The translations under genes and the position numbers were made by a program. Of a DNA stretch of 64,000 nt, positions 53,807 through 62,315 are shown in pieces (within the stretch, counting starts at the first letter, position 1; every line of letters begins with the position of its first letter). Under the pieces are notes generated by a model. That model ran no database searches. It had not been told where the DNA came from and was given only the letters and a program-made list of their open reading frames with translations. The stretch comes from Streptomyces morookaense (GTDB taxonomy: Bacteria; Actinomycetota; Actinomycetes; Streptomycetales; Streptomycetaceae), in contig NZ_JABBXF010000029.1 of the NCBI RefSeq assembly GCF_013030945.1, forward strand, positions 1-64,000. Direction: 5' to 3'.

Positions 53807-53839
53807 CACCAACGGATCAGCCAATCGGGGACGTTGGTG
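53807..53839. promoter_or_regulatory. Interrupted inverted repeat upstream of the PAS-SpoIIE gene
   Basis: CACCAACG and CGTTGGTG are separated by 17 bases. The surrounding stretch is less G/C-rich than the neighbourhood, as promoters here often are, and GCCAATC is repeated on either side of the right arm. It lies about 80 bases upstream of the PAS-SpoIIE start. Confidence 0.4.
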
Positions 53840-53914
53840 GCCAATCACCCTGTCTGCATGCGCCAGGGTCGTGCACGGGTGCTGAGATCGGCTCCTGACC
53901 AGAAGGAGCCGTCC

Positions 53915-55849
53915 ATGCCACAGAACTGCAGCTGCGACGAACACGGGGCGGCGGAGGCCCGGTTCCAGGGGCTGCTGGAATCGGCTCCGGACGCGATGGT
54001 CATCGTGGACGACACGGGAACGGTCCAGCTCGTCAACGCCCAGACCGAGGCCGTCTTCGGCTACTGCCGGGAGGAACTCCTCGGCCGGCCCGTCGAGATC
54101 CTGGTGCCCCGGCGCTTCCGGGGCCAGCACCCGGCCCACCGCCGGGACTACGCGGGCAACAAGCAGGTGCGCCCCATGGGAGCCGGGCTCGAACTGTACG
54201 GACTGCACAAGGACGGACACGAATTCCCCGTCGAGATCAGCCTCAGCCCCCTTGAGACGGCCGACGGCCTGCTCTTCTCCGCGGCGGTGCGCGACGTCGG
54301 CGAACGCAAGGCCGCGGAAAGGAGGATCAGCGAACTGGCGGCCCTCGTGGAGTCCTCCCAGGACGCGATCCTCGCCCACACCCTCGAAGGCCGCATCACC
54401 TACTGGAACGCCGCGGCCCGCCGGCTCTACGGCTACACGGCGGAGGACGTCGTCGGCCGCCATGTGTCGCTGCTCGCCCCGCCCTCGTGCAAGGCCGAGG
54501 TCGGCGTGCTGCTGGACCGGCTGAGCCGGGGCGAGAAGGTCGAGCACTTCGAGACGCTCCGGGTGACGAACACCGGCGCCCTCCTCGACGTGGACGTCAC
54601 CCTCTGGCCGACCCGTGACGCCCGCGGCACCGTGATCAGCGCCTGCGCGATCGTCCGCGACATCAGCGAGCGGAAACGCGCCGAGGCCGAACTGACCCGG
54701 CTCTACGAACAGCAACGGCACGTCGCCCTGACCCTGCAGCGCAGTCTCATGGGCACCCCGCCGGACGTCCCCGGCCTGCACTACGCCAGCCGCTACCTGC
54801 CCGCCACCCAGGGAGCGGGCGTCGGAGGGGACTGGTTCGACCTCGTCCCGCTCGGCGGCGGTCAGGTCGGCGTCCTCATCGGGGACGTGATGGGCCGGGG
54901 CCTCGAAGCCGCCGCCGTCATGGGGCAGTTGCGTTCCGCGGCCAACGCCCTGGCCCGCACGGGGATGCCGCCGCGGCAGCTCATGCAGGCGCTCGACACC
55001 ATCGTGGCCGATCTGCCCGACCAGCTGGTCACGTGCAGCTACCTGGTCATCGACCCGGATGCCGGCCAGATGGCGATCTGTTCGGCCGGTCACCTGCCCC
55101 CGCTGCTGGCAGCCCCGGACCACCGGGTCGGTCCGATCCCCGTACCGGTCAGCGTGCCGCTCGGCGTCGGGGACATCCCTCACCAGCAAGTGGTCGTCGA
55201 CGTGCCGCCCGGCTCCACGCTCGCCCTCTACACCGACGGCCTCGTCGAGACGCCCGCCACCGACATCGAGCAGCAGATCACCGCACTCGCCTCGGAGCTG
55301 AGCCGCTCCTTCGCCTCCACCGGCGATCTCGAGGCTGCGGCGGACCGGGCCCTCGCGGCTCTGCTGCCCGATGCCGCGGGCCACAACGACGACGTCACCC
55401 TGCTCCTGGTCCGGCTCCCGCCCGCCCCGCTCGCCTGGGCCTGCACCGAGCTGCCGTCGGAGCCCTGCGCGGCTGCCGACGGGAGGCGGTTCCTCACCGT
55501 CACCCTCGCCGCGTGGAACTGTTCCGAGGCACTCGACGACGCCCGGCTGCTGACCTCCGAAGTGCTGACGAACGCGATCTGCCACGCCTCCGGCCCGATC
55601 CAGCTGCGGGTGCGCAGGGGCGAGGGCGAGCTCACCGTCGAGGTGACCGACCGCAGTCCCCAGCCGCCTCAGCCGCGGCTCGCGGAGGCGGGGGACGAGT
55701 CGGGCCGGGGCCTGCTGCTGGTGGACACCCTGGCGGACAGCTGGGGCACCCGGCCCGTCGCTCCGGGGAAGACCATCTGGTTCACCCTCCGCCTGACGTC
55801 GGCGGACCGGAGCGGGTGCGCAGGGTCCTCACGAGAATGTGACCGCTGA
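53915..55849 (+). CDS. PAS-PAS-SpoIIE phosphatase with C-terminal HATPase
   Basis: This 644-residue regulator has PAS 1 (~12-135, LLESAPDAMVIVDDTGTVQLVN), PAS 2 (~145-262, ILAHTLEGRITYWNAAARRLYGY), a short coiled linker (KRAEAELTRLYEQQRHVALTLQRSLM), a SpoIIE/PP2C domain (GVGGDWFDLVPL, GDVMGRGLEAAAVMG, HNDDVTLLLVRL) with its metal-binding Asp residues, and an anti-sigma-type HATPase (TSEVLTNAICHA, SGRGLLLVDTLADSWG). Such proteins dephosphorylate anti-anti-sigma factors and may also act as the anti-sigma kinase. No sigma factor or STAS protein is nearby. ATG 53915 has AAGGAG. Its 3' end overlaps the converging next gene by 68 bases. Confidence 0.9.
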   Translation: MPQNCSCDEHGAAEARFQGLLESAPDAMVIVDDTGTVQLVNAQTEAVFGYCREELLGRPVEILVPRRFRGQHPAHRRDYAGNKQVRPMGAGLELYGLHKDGHEFPVEISLSPLETADGLLFSAAVRDVGERKAAERRISELAALVESSQDAILAHTLEGRITYWNAAARRLYGYTAEDVVGRHVSLLAPPSCKAEVGVLLDRLSRGEKVEHFETLRVTNTGALLDVDVTLWPTRDARGTVISACAIVRDISERKRAEAELTRLYEQQRHVALTLQRSLMGTPPDVPGLHYASRYLPATQGAGVGGDWFDLVPLGGGQVGVLIGDVMGRGLEAAAVMGQLRSAANALARTGMPPRQLMQALDTIVADLPDQLVTCSYLVIDPDAGQMAICSAGHLPPLLAAPDHRVGPIPVPVSVPLGVGDIPHQQVVVDVPPGSTLALYTDGLVETPATDIEQQITALASELSRSFASTGDLEAAADRALAALLPDAAGHNDDVTLLLVRLPPAPLAWACTELPSEPCAAADGRRFLTVTLAAWNCSEALDDARLLTSEVLTNAICHASGPIQLRVRRGEGELTVEVTDRSPQPPQPRLAEAGDESGRGLLLVDTLADSWGTRPVAPGKTIWFTLRLTSADRSGCAGSSRECDR

Positions 55850-56474
55850 CGGCCAGCATCCAGACCGGGAAGGCGAGTTCGAGGTGGCCGGTGCTGCTGA
55901 CGGAGAAGAGCAGCACCAGCGCGACGAGATAGCCGAGCCAGGACAGCCAGCGCGGGAAGACGCCCAGGCGGTGCCCGATCGTGGTGGTGGACAGGACGAA
56001 CACGGCGGCCATCCGCGTGAAGTAGCCGGACAGCAGCGTGAGGACGAAGTGGCGCCCGTACTGCCAGAGTTCGTCACGGCCCGGTGCCGGGGGCCGCATC
56101 GCGAAGCCGGTCACCGCCAGCAGGCTGCCCGCCGTCACCGCGAGGACGAACAGCGTGGCCAGGAACAGCAGTCCGCTGCCCAGGAACAGGGTGGCGAAGA
56201 ACCGGTCCTCCGCCGCGCCGACGTAGTCGCGGAAGCAGCCCATGAACCACAGGAAGAAGACCCCGGCGAACGGCACCATCGCCAGCGCCGTGTGCAGGCT
56301 GTCGCGCCGGGAGCCGTCGGCGAACCAGTCCGCGGCGTCCTGGGGGTGCTCGGGCACGGCCAGGCGCACCAGGACGACGACTCCGCCCAGCAGCAGTGCG
56401 GAGACGATGCCCGCCACCGCGGCGACGCGTGGTGTCCGCAGCCCCTGCCCCGCGGCCCTTCTGCTGGTTCGCAT
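55782..56474 (-). CDS. Integral membrane protein of unknown function
   Basis: This 230-residue protein has about five to six hydrophobic segments, for example VAAVAGIVSALLLGGVVVLVRLAV, LAMVPFAGVFFLWFMGCF, FLGSGLLFLATLFVLAVTAGSLLAV and WLSWLGYLVALVLLFSVSS. No known domain is recognised. ATG 56474 follows a GGAGAG site. Its last 68 bases lie antisense to the end of the PAS-SpoIIE gene. Confidence 0.75.
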   Translation of the reverse strand: MRTSRRAAGQGLRTPRVAAVAGIVSALLLGGVVVLVRLAVPEHPQDAADWFADGSRRDSLHTALAMVPFAGVFFLWFMGCFRDYVGAAEDRFFATLFLGSGLLFLATLFVLAVTAGSLLAVTGFAMRPPAPGRDELWQYGRHFVLTLLSGYFTRMAAVFVLSTTTIGHRLGVFPRWLSWLGYLVALVLLFSVSSTGHLELAFPVWMLAVSGHILVRTLRTRSGPPTSGGG

Positions 56475-56647
56475 GACGCTCCCGCTCTCCTCCGGCAGAC
56501 GCTCGCTCCGTGCCGAGCCCTCATCGTGCAGCAGATCCCCCGCGGGCACGGCCCGGCGACACCCGCACGGGCGACGGTCACTCCCCTGGCCCGCCCGCAC
56601 CGCGCACCCGTCGTGCGGACGGGTCCGTCCCCGGTGATCCTGGGGAC

Positions 56648-57181
56648 GTGACAGGTCGCGCCGACACGGACGACGCAGCGGACGACAAGGGCCGGCACCG
56701 GCCGGAGCGGCCGCGGACCGACTACGGGGGCGCGGTGTACGGCGCGCTCCTGGCCGCCTCCGTCGTGGCCGGCACCGGGGCGCTCGGGCCGTACCACCGG
56801 GTGGGGCTCGTGGTGATCCTGCTGGTCACCGGTCTGGTGTTCTGGGCCGCGCACGCCTACTCCCGCCTCGTCGGCGAGCGGGACACCTACCGGCACCCGA
56901 CCTGGGCCGTGATCGGCCGTGTGGCGCGCGACGAGTGGCCGATCTTCCAGGCGGCGGTGCCACCGGCCCTGGCCGTGGCGATCAGTCCGCTGCTGGGGCT
57001 GGACCTGGAGGGGACGGCCTGGTTCGCCCTCTCCGTCGCCCTGGCCGAACAGATCGGCTGGGCCGGCGCGGCGGAGGTCCGCGCCGGCGGCTCCCGGCGG
57101 CGCGTGCTCGCCTCGGGGGTCGTCAACCTGGTGCTCGGCCTGGTCATCGTGATCCTCAAGGCTTTCCTGCACGAGCATTGA
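56648..57181 (+). CDS. Integral membrane protein of unknown function
   Basis: This 177-residue protein has a charged N-terminus and about four hydrophobic segments: AVYGALLAASVVAGTGAL, RVGLVVILLVTGLVFWAAHAYS, AVPPALAVAISPLLGLDLEGTAWFALSVALAEQIGWAGAAEV and VLASGVVNLVLGLVIVILKAFL. The pattern HAYSRLVGER and EW between helices is reminiscent of small actinobacterial membrane proteins without known role. GTG 56648 is the likely start, with GGGGA upstream. Confidence 0.72.
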   Translation: MTGRADTDDAADDKGRHRPERPRTDYGGAVYGALLAASVVAGTGALGPYHRVGLVVILLVTGLVFWAAHAYSRLVGERDTYRHPTWAVIGRVARDEWPIFQAAVPPALAVAISPLLGLDLEGTAWFALSVALAEQIGWAGAAEVRAGGSRRRVLASGVVNLVLGLVIVILKAFLHEH

Positions 57182-57282
57182 GGAGCGGATCGGGACAGAC
57201 GGCCGGGATGCGGGCCGGCGCGGGACGACGTGTACTGGAGGAGACCTCGTCCGCCCCTGCCGCCGGTCCTGCCGGAGGAACG

Positions 57283-57894
57283 ATGACCACCGACCCGGGC
57301 GAACTGCTGCTGATCCGGCACGGCGAGACCGAATGGAGCCGTACCGATCGGCACACCGGCCGCACCGACGTGCCCCTCGCCCCGGACGGCGAGGCCCAGG
57401 CCCGCGCCCTCGTCCCCGTGCTCGCCGCGCGGCGCATCACCGCGGTGCTGTGCAGCCCGCTGCAACGTGCCGTGCGCACGGCGGAGTTGAGCCTGCCCCG
57501 CGGGACGGGTGTCGTCCTGGAGCCGGGGCTGATGGAGTGGGACTACGGCGCGTACGAGGGCATGACCACCGCACAGATCCGGCAGACCCGGCCCGGCTGG
57601 GACCTGTGGCGCGACGGCGTACCGACCGACGGCGCCGAACGCCCCGGCGAGACCCTCGCCCAGGTCGGCAACCGCTGCGACAACGTCCTCGCCCGTGCCT
57701 GCGCGGCGCTGGAGGAGACGGGCGGCGACGTCGCCCTCTTCGCCCACGGGCATGTGCTGCGGGCCCTCACCGCCCGCTGGCTGGGGCAGGGGACGGAAGC
57801 GGGGGCGCTGTACCGGCTGGGGACCGCGACGCTGTCGGTACTCGGCACCGAGCATTCCCGGCGGGTGATCACCGGCTGGAACATCCCGGCCTGA
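57283..57894 (+). CDS. Histidine phosphatase / phosphoglycerate mutase-like protein
   Basis: This 203-residue protein has the histidine phosphatase signature LLLIRHGETEWS near residue 8, whose His is phosphorylated during catalysis. A second catalytic block is FAHGHVLRALTARW near the C-terminus, and EWDYGAYEGMTTAQI is the acid/base region. The 'GETEWS…HTGRTDVPL' pattern is typical of small-molecule phosphatases of this superfamily. Substrate is not predictable. ATG 57283 follows GGAGGAA. Confidence 0.88.
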   Translation: MTTDPGELLLIRHGETEWSRTDRHTGRTDVPLAPDGEAQARALVPVLAARRITAVLCSPLQRAVRTAELSLPRGTGVVLEPGLMEWDYGAYEGMTTAQIRQTRPGWDLWRDGVPTDGAERPGETLAQVGNRCDNVLARACAALEETGGDVALFAHGHVLRALTARWLGQGTEAGALYRLGTATLSVLGTEHSRRVITGWNIPA

Positions 57895-58041
57895 CCACGG
57901 CCTGACCCGGCCGGCCCGGCGACTTCGGTGGCTTCGGTGGTCCGCACTCTTCACACATGCGACACAGGTAATTTGCCCTTCCGTTCTCTCGCGATGTTGA
58001 TCTTTGCGACGGCACGCCCCCCACCGGAAGGACCTGGATCG

Positions 58042-58617
58042 ATGTCCGTCGCAAAGTCCCGCATCGCTGCTCTCGCCGCCCTGGCAGCGGTCACGCTGCC
58101 GGCCGCGTCCCTGGCCGGCGCCACCGCGGCGCAGGCCGCTCCGGTACGGGCGGTGCCCGGCTACCAGACGTGGCAGGCCGATGTGGAGCAGGCCGTCGCC
58201 CCCGTGATTCCGTGGCTGCAGAATCGCCTCGGCAAGGGCGTCGAGAAGCCGGCCATCGTGCTGGACATCGACAACACCGCGCTGGAGACGTACTACCACG
58301 CGGGCCGGGCCAACGGGCCGGTGCTGAACGTGGCCCGGTGGGCGGAGGAGCACGGCGTGGCCGTGCTGTTCGTCACCGCCCGCACCTCGTCCGCTTCCGC
58401 CCGGCAGCAGCTGGAGGACGCCGGCTACCCCGTGGACGCGGTCTGCACGCGCGACCACGGGGAGAGCAAGGGCGAGGGCAAGGCGCGCTGCCGGGAGGAG
58501 CTCACCGGGGACGGGTACACGATCACCGCCAACATCGGCAACCGCTCGACCGACTTCGAGGGCGGATACTTCGAGAAGGGCTTCAAGCTGCCCGACTACA
58601 ACGGCCAGTTGTCCTGA
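58042..58617 (+). CDS. Secreted HAD-type acid phosphatase
   Basis: This 191-residue protein has a signal peptide (SRIAALAALAAVTLPAASLAGATAAQA, cleavage near AQA-AP). The catalytic HAD motif DIDNT is in IVLDIDNTALETYY; motif II is FVTARTSS. The C-terminal acid motif is in IGNRSTDF. It resembles class B/plant-type acid phosphatases in Streptomyces. It likely hydrolyses phosphomonoesters outside the cell. ATG 58042 has GGAAGGA upstream. Confidence 0.85.
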   Translation: MSVAKSRIAALAALAAVTLPAASLAGATAAQAAPVRAVPGYQTWQADVEQAVAPVIPWLQNRLGKGVEKPAIVLDIDNTALETYYHAGRANGPVLNVARWAEEHGVAVLFVTARTSSASARQQLEDAGYPVDAVCTRDHGESKGEGKARCREELTGDGYTITANIGNRSTDFEGGYFEKGFKLPDYNGQLS

Positions 58618-58662
58618 CCCGTCCTGACCCGTCTGCCCCTTCCTGGCCCTTCCTGACCGGGC

Positions 58663-58689
58663 AGCCCCGCGCCCGTGCGGCGCGGGGCT
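58663..58689. terminator. Bidirectional terminator between HAD phosphatase and esterase
   Basis: AGCCCCGCGC pairs perfectly with GCGCGGGGCT across a 7-base loop. It overlaps the esterase stop codon. Short tandem repeats (CCTGACCCGT) precede it. Confidence 0.7.
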
Positions 58690-59674
58690 ACGCCTTGCGC
58701 AGCCGGTCGATGATGCCGTCGAGGTCGCGGAGCATCATGTCGGGGCGGATGAAGTGGCCGCCGGGCTCCTCGTGCCACTCGTGCGGGATGCCGGCCCGGT
58801 CGAGAAGGCCACGGAACTCCCGCTGGCCGGCGAGCACCTGGGTCTCGTTGAACACGTCGAAGGGGTTGGTCCTGTCCGGGCTGGTGCCGGCGACCAGGAA
58901 GATGCGCTTGTTGCGGTAGCTCTCCAGGCGCTCGACCGGGTTGTCGGCCGTGACCCTGGCCTGGTCCCACAGCGGCGCACCGTAGACCGTGCCGCCGCCC
59001 AGGTCCTTGGCGGCGGAGGACACGTTGGCCCAGTGGACGACCGCGCCGAAGTCGCGGCGCAGGCTGGCAGGGCCCGAGTGGGCGCTCACCGAGGCGAAGT
59101 GGCCCCAGTACTTGGCCGCGTACTTCAGGGCACCGAAGCCGCCCATGGAGAATCCGGAGACGGCGCGGCCGTCGTATTCGGCGTACGTCCGGAAGTTGGC
59201 GTCGATCCAGGGGATCAGCTGGTTGATGTGGAAGCTCTCCCAGTTACGGGGGCCGACGTTGGAGCTGACGGGGTTGGAGTACCAGCCGACCTGGCCGCCG
59301 TCGGGCATCACGACGATGATCGGCTTGCCGGCGGTCCAGGCGCGGACGCCCTGGCGGTCGAATTCGATGAAGTCCTGGAGCCCGCCGTGGAGCAGGTAGA
59401 GGACGGGGTAGGTGCGTCCGCTGGTGTGGTAGTCGTCGGGGAGCAGGACGTTGACGGCGGGCTTCCAGCCGATCTCGGCGGTCTCGAAACGGTAGTACCA
59501 CATGCGGGGATCGGCCTCGCCGCGTTCCGCGATGCGCAGCCCGAAGCCGTCGCCGGCGGCGTGGGCGGCCGAGGCCGTGGCGACGACGCCTCCGGCGCCG
59601 AGGGCCACCGCCGCGGAGAGACCTCCGGCGGCCTTCAGGATGTTCCTGCGGGTGGGGCGGTACTCGCTCAACAT
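58688..59674 (-). CDS. Tat-exported esterase of the antigen 85 / FrmB fold
   Basis: This 328-residue alpha/beta hydrolase carries a twin-Arg signal (PTRRNILKAAGGLSAAVALGAGG … ASA-AHA). The nucleophile elbow is GFSMGG (Ser near residue 173). VLYLLHGG marks the oxyanion-hole loop, and the catalytic His is probably in GGHFIRP near the end. It resembles the esterase D/S-formylglutathione hydrolase group. Exported members include acyl and feruloyl esterases as well as mycolyltransferases; the substrate is not known. The start ATG 59674 has AGGT upstream only. Confidence 0.85.
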   Translation of the reverse strand: MLSEYRPTRRNILKAAGGLSAAVALGAGGVVATASAAHAAGDGFGLRIAERGEADPRMWYYRFETAEIGWKPAVNVLLPDDYHTSGRTYPVLYLLHGGLQDFIEFDRQGVRAWTAGKPIIVVMPDGGQVGWYSNPVSSNVGPRNWESFHINQLIPWIDANFRTYAEYDGRAVSGFSMGGFGALKYAAKYWGHFASVSAHSGPASLRRDFGAVVHWANVSSAAKDLGGGTVYGAPLWDQARVTADNPVERLESYRNKRIFLVAGTSPDRTNPFDVFNETQVLAGQREFRGLLDRAGIPHEWHEEPGGHFIRPDMMLRDLDGIIDRLRKA

Positions 59675-59733
59675 GACCTCCGGGTGGTGAAAGGGAAGGA
59701 AACAGGGAAGAAAAACAGGGGAGGAAAACGTCG

Positions 59734-60768
59734 TCAGTTGTCGGTGATCCAGGTGCCCCTGGAGGGGTTCCAGTGGATGGTGGACTTCTGGAACTTCTGG
59801 GCCTTGCCGCCCGCTTCGTCGACCTCGTCCGTCACGGGATAACCCAATGCGGCCTCATGCCCGGACTTGTCGAACGCCTTGTAGATCTCGCCATGGACCA
59901 CATGCGCACCGGTCTGCTGCGACCACAGGAACAAACCCTTTTCGAAGAACTGATACCGACCCCGCGTCCCGTTCGGCGCCGCAGCAGCATCCGCCTCGTC
60001 CATCGTCGGAAAACCCCAGGCACGCTCCGCATCCGTCGCCCAGAACTTCGACAGAATGTCGCCGTATATCGCAAACGCCGCATCCGGATGCCAGATGACG
60101 ATGCCGTTGCGGAACAGCTGGAACCGGCCGCCGAGCGAGGAGTTCTCCTCGGCGCGGACAGGGTCGCCGAGCGGGCCGCCGGGGCCGCCGAGTTGGCCGT
60201 ACTTCGCGCCGATGGTGCCGTACGGCTGGAAGGCCTCGTCACGCATCGTCCGGGCGATGCCCTCGGCCTGGTCGTATCGCGCGGGATAGGCGGAGCGCTG
60301 GACCGCCTGGGCGAGTTGCCCTGCGGTGCCGCCCTCCAAGCGGGGCTCCATCTGCTGGGCGACGTCGAAGAACTTGTTCGCCGCGTAGTCGACGTCGAGG
60401 ATCTGCTCGCGCGTGCCCCAGCCCTGCGAGGGGCGCTGCTGGAAGACGCCGAGCGAATCCCGGTCCCCGCAGGCGAGATTGTTCATGCGGGACTCGACCC
60501 AGCCCGTCTCGAAGCCGGCGAGCATGACCTTGTCGGAGACGTTCCGGCGCTGCCCGACCTCGTAGACCTTGCGGGTCACCGCGATGTCCCGTTCCGCGGG
60601 GATGTCGCAGTACGCATCGGCCGGCGCTGCGTGTGCCAGGGGACCCGGTATGCGGCCCGCGGGCTGCGCCTGGGCCGGGGTTCCCAAGGCGGAAACGGCG
60701 GAAACGGCTGTGACGACGGACAGGATCGTCGCTCTCCATCTGGCGCGTCGTGTACGTGGGTCACGCAC
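59734..60768 (-). CDS. Secreted lysozyme-like protein with LGFP repeats
   Basis: This 344-residue protein starts at GTG 60768, seven bases after GGAGGAG, with a signal peptide (ATILSVVTAVSAVSALGTPAQA). The first half is a lysozyme-type region (KVMLAGFETGWVESRMNNLACGDRDSLGVFQQRPSQGWGTREQ) with a possible catalytic Glu. The second half has LGFP-type repeats (YGQLGGPGGPLGDPV…, FWATDAERAWGFPTMDEA…, HEAALGYPVTDEV). These repeats bind cell-wall polymers in actinobacteria. The protein probably acts on or binds the cell wall. Alternative in-frame starts further upstream have poorer signals. Confidence 0.82.
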   Translation of the reverse strand: MRDPRTRRARWRATILSVVTAVSAVSALGTPAQAQPAGRIPGPLAHAAPADAYCDIPAERDIAVTRKVYEVGQRRNVSDKVMLAGFETGWVESRMNNLACGDRDSLGVFQQRPSQGWGTREQILDVDYAANKFFDVAQQMEPRLEGGTAGQLAQAVQRSAYPARYDQAEGIARTMRDEAFQPYGTIGAKYGQLGGPGGPLGDPVRAEENSSLGGRFQLFRNGIVIWHPDAAFAIYGDILSKFWATDAERAWGFPTMDEADAAAAPNGTRGRYQFFEKGLFLWSQQTGAHVVHGEIYKAFDKSGHEAALGYPVTDEVDEAGGKAQKFQKSTIHWNPSRGTWITDN

Positions 60769-60914
60769 GTCCTTGCTCCTCCCGTTCGGGCCGCGGTGGG
60801 CGCGGGCCGTGGACCGACGGCCCGGAAGGTAGCCGTGGTGCGTCCGGGCACGGAACCCGGAACGCTCCGGGGTGACGGCGCCCGGCGGCCGGCGATAGAA
60901 AGGGGGGTGCCGCC

Positions 60915-62315
60915 TCACCGCAGGGGCGTGGGGCGCGGGCACGGCGGAAGGGCGGGGCGGTCCTTCGTGCGCACGGCGGGCAGCCAGGCGGTGGGCCGTG
61001 CGGAGCCGCGCGGGAGGCGGACGCGGAACCACTGGGCGGACCATGTGCCGGCTTCGTCGACGATGGGAACCCCTTGGGAGAACTGGCAGTCGGCGGCGAG
61101 GACGTCACCGTGCCATACGCGGGTCGGGACGACGTTGTCGACGGTGTAGGGCCGGAGGGGGTCGACCGCCAGGCCGAGACTGCAGTCCGGGATGCGGTCC
61201 GTCCGCTCCTTGCAGGCCTGCTCGGTGTTGAACACCCGGACCCGGCCGGGGGTTTCGGCTGCCGTCGGTGCGGCGGGCGCACCGGCTTCGCTGTCGTGCG
61301 TGGCGTACGACCAGCTCGCCACCGCCGCCCCGCAGACCGCAGCGGCCATGAGAGCGACGCGGGGAAGTCGCCACCGGCGTCCCCCTGTTGACCTGGTCGC
61401 CACCTGCCGGTCGGTGATGCGGGCCAGCAGGGTCTCGGCGGTGTGGGCGGCGCGTGCCGTGTGGGTGGGGGCCAGGCAGTCGGCGGCCAGTGCGCGCCAG
61501 AACGGCGGTACGGCGTTGTCCATGCGCAGCGGTGCCCGTCCGTCGGCGTACTCCTGCGCCGCGGCGGCGCGCGAGACCGGCGTGGCACCGGGGAACGGCG
61601 AGGCGCCGGCCGCGAACACCTGGTGGATCATGATGCCCAGGGCCCAGATGTCGGTGCTGGGCCGGACCTGTACGCCGTGTTCGCCGAGCGGGGCCTTCCA
61701 GCGTTCGGGGGGCAGATAGTCGAACGTGCCCATGGGCAGCGCGTATCCGTGGGTGCCCCGGGTGCCGGTCAGTTCGGTCGCGAGGCCGAAGTCGGCGAGC
61801 TTGGCGGAACCGTCCGCCATGAGCAGGACGTTGTCCGGCTTGAGATCGCCGTGGACCCAGCCGGTGCGGTGCAGGTGTGCCAGGCCCTCGCATACGTCGG
61901 CGATCAGCCGGGCGCCTTCGGCCTCGGTGGGACCGGCGTCGATCAGGTCGCGCATACTGCGTGCGGCCCGTTCCATGACGAGGACGATCGCGCCGTCCAG
62001 GAAAGGCCGGTCCGGTTCGCTGATCACGACGGAGTCCAGGATGCGGATCAGCCGCGGATGCCGGGCCCGGCGGCCGAGTTCGGCCTCGCGCCGGGCGGTG
62101 TCGGCGACCTTGCGGGCCTGGCGGGGTGCGAGCCCCTCGGTGGACAGGATCTTGAGCGCGACGTCGTCCTCCTGGGAGCCGCCGCCAACACGCCTGCCCG
62201 CGTAGACCGTTGCCCAGCCGCCTGCCCCGATCGGCGTGGTGACCTCCCAGTCGCCGATGCGGTAGCCGGGCGGGAGCGGTTCCGTGCCGTCGCCCCCCGA
62301 AGTGTCGCGCCTCAT
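60915..62315 (-). CDS. Membrane Ser/Thr protein kinase (PknB-type, variant)
   Basis: This 466-residue kinase has an N-terminal catalytic domain: Gly-loop IGAGGWATVYAG, Lys in DVALKIL, HGDLKPDNVLL (catalytic Asp; usual HRD reads HGD), DFGLA, and a P+1 region LPMGTFDYLPPERW. A single membrane helix follows (RVALMAAAVCGAAVASWSYA, ~340-360), then an extracytoplasmic domain of about 100 residues with two or three Cys (ACKERTDRIPDCSL, AADCQFS). The HGDLKPDN form marks this as a divergent family member. It overlaps the FHA-like gene by four bases (ATGA), so kinase and partner are made together. Confidence 0.87.
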   Translation of the reverse strand: MRRDTSGGDGTEPLPPGYRIGDWEVTTPIGAGGWATVYAGRRVGGGSQEDDVALKILSTEGLAPRQARKVADTARREAELGRRARHPRLIRILDSVVISEPDRPFLDGAIVLVMERAARSMRDLIDAGPTEAEGARLIADVCEGLAHLHRTGWVHGDLKPDNVLLMADGSAKLADFGLATELTGTRGTHGYALPMGTFDYLPPERWKAPLGEHGVQVRPSTDIWALGIMIHQVFAAGASPFPGATPVSRAAAAQEYADGRAPLRMDNAVPPFWRALAADCLAPTHTARAAHTAETLLARITDRQVATRSTGGRRWRLPRVALMAAAVCGAAVASWSYATHDSEAGAPAAPTAAETPGRVRVFNTEQACKERTDRIPDCSLGLAVDPLRPYTVDNVVPTRVWHGDVLAADCQFSQGVPIVDEAGTWSAQWFRVRLPRGSARPTAWLPAVRTKDRPALPPCPRPTPLR

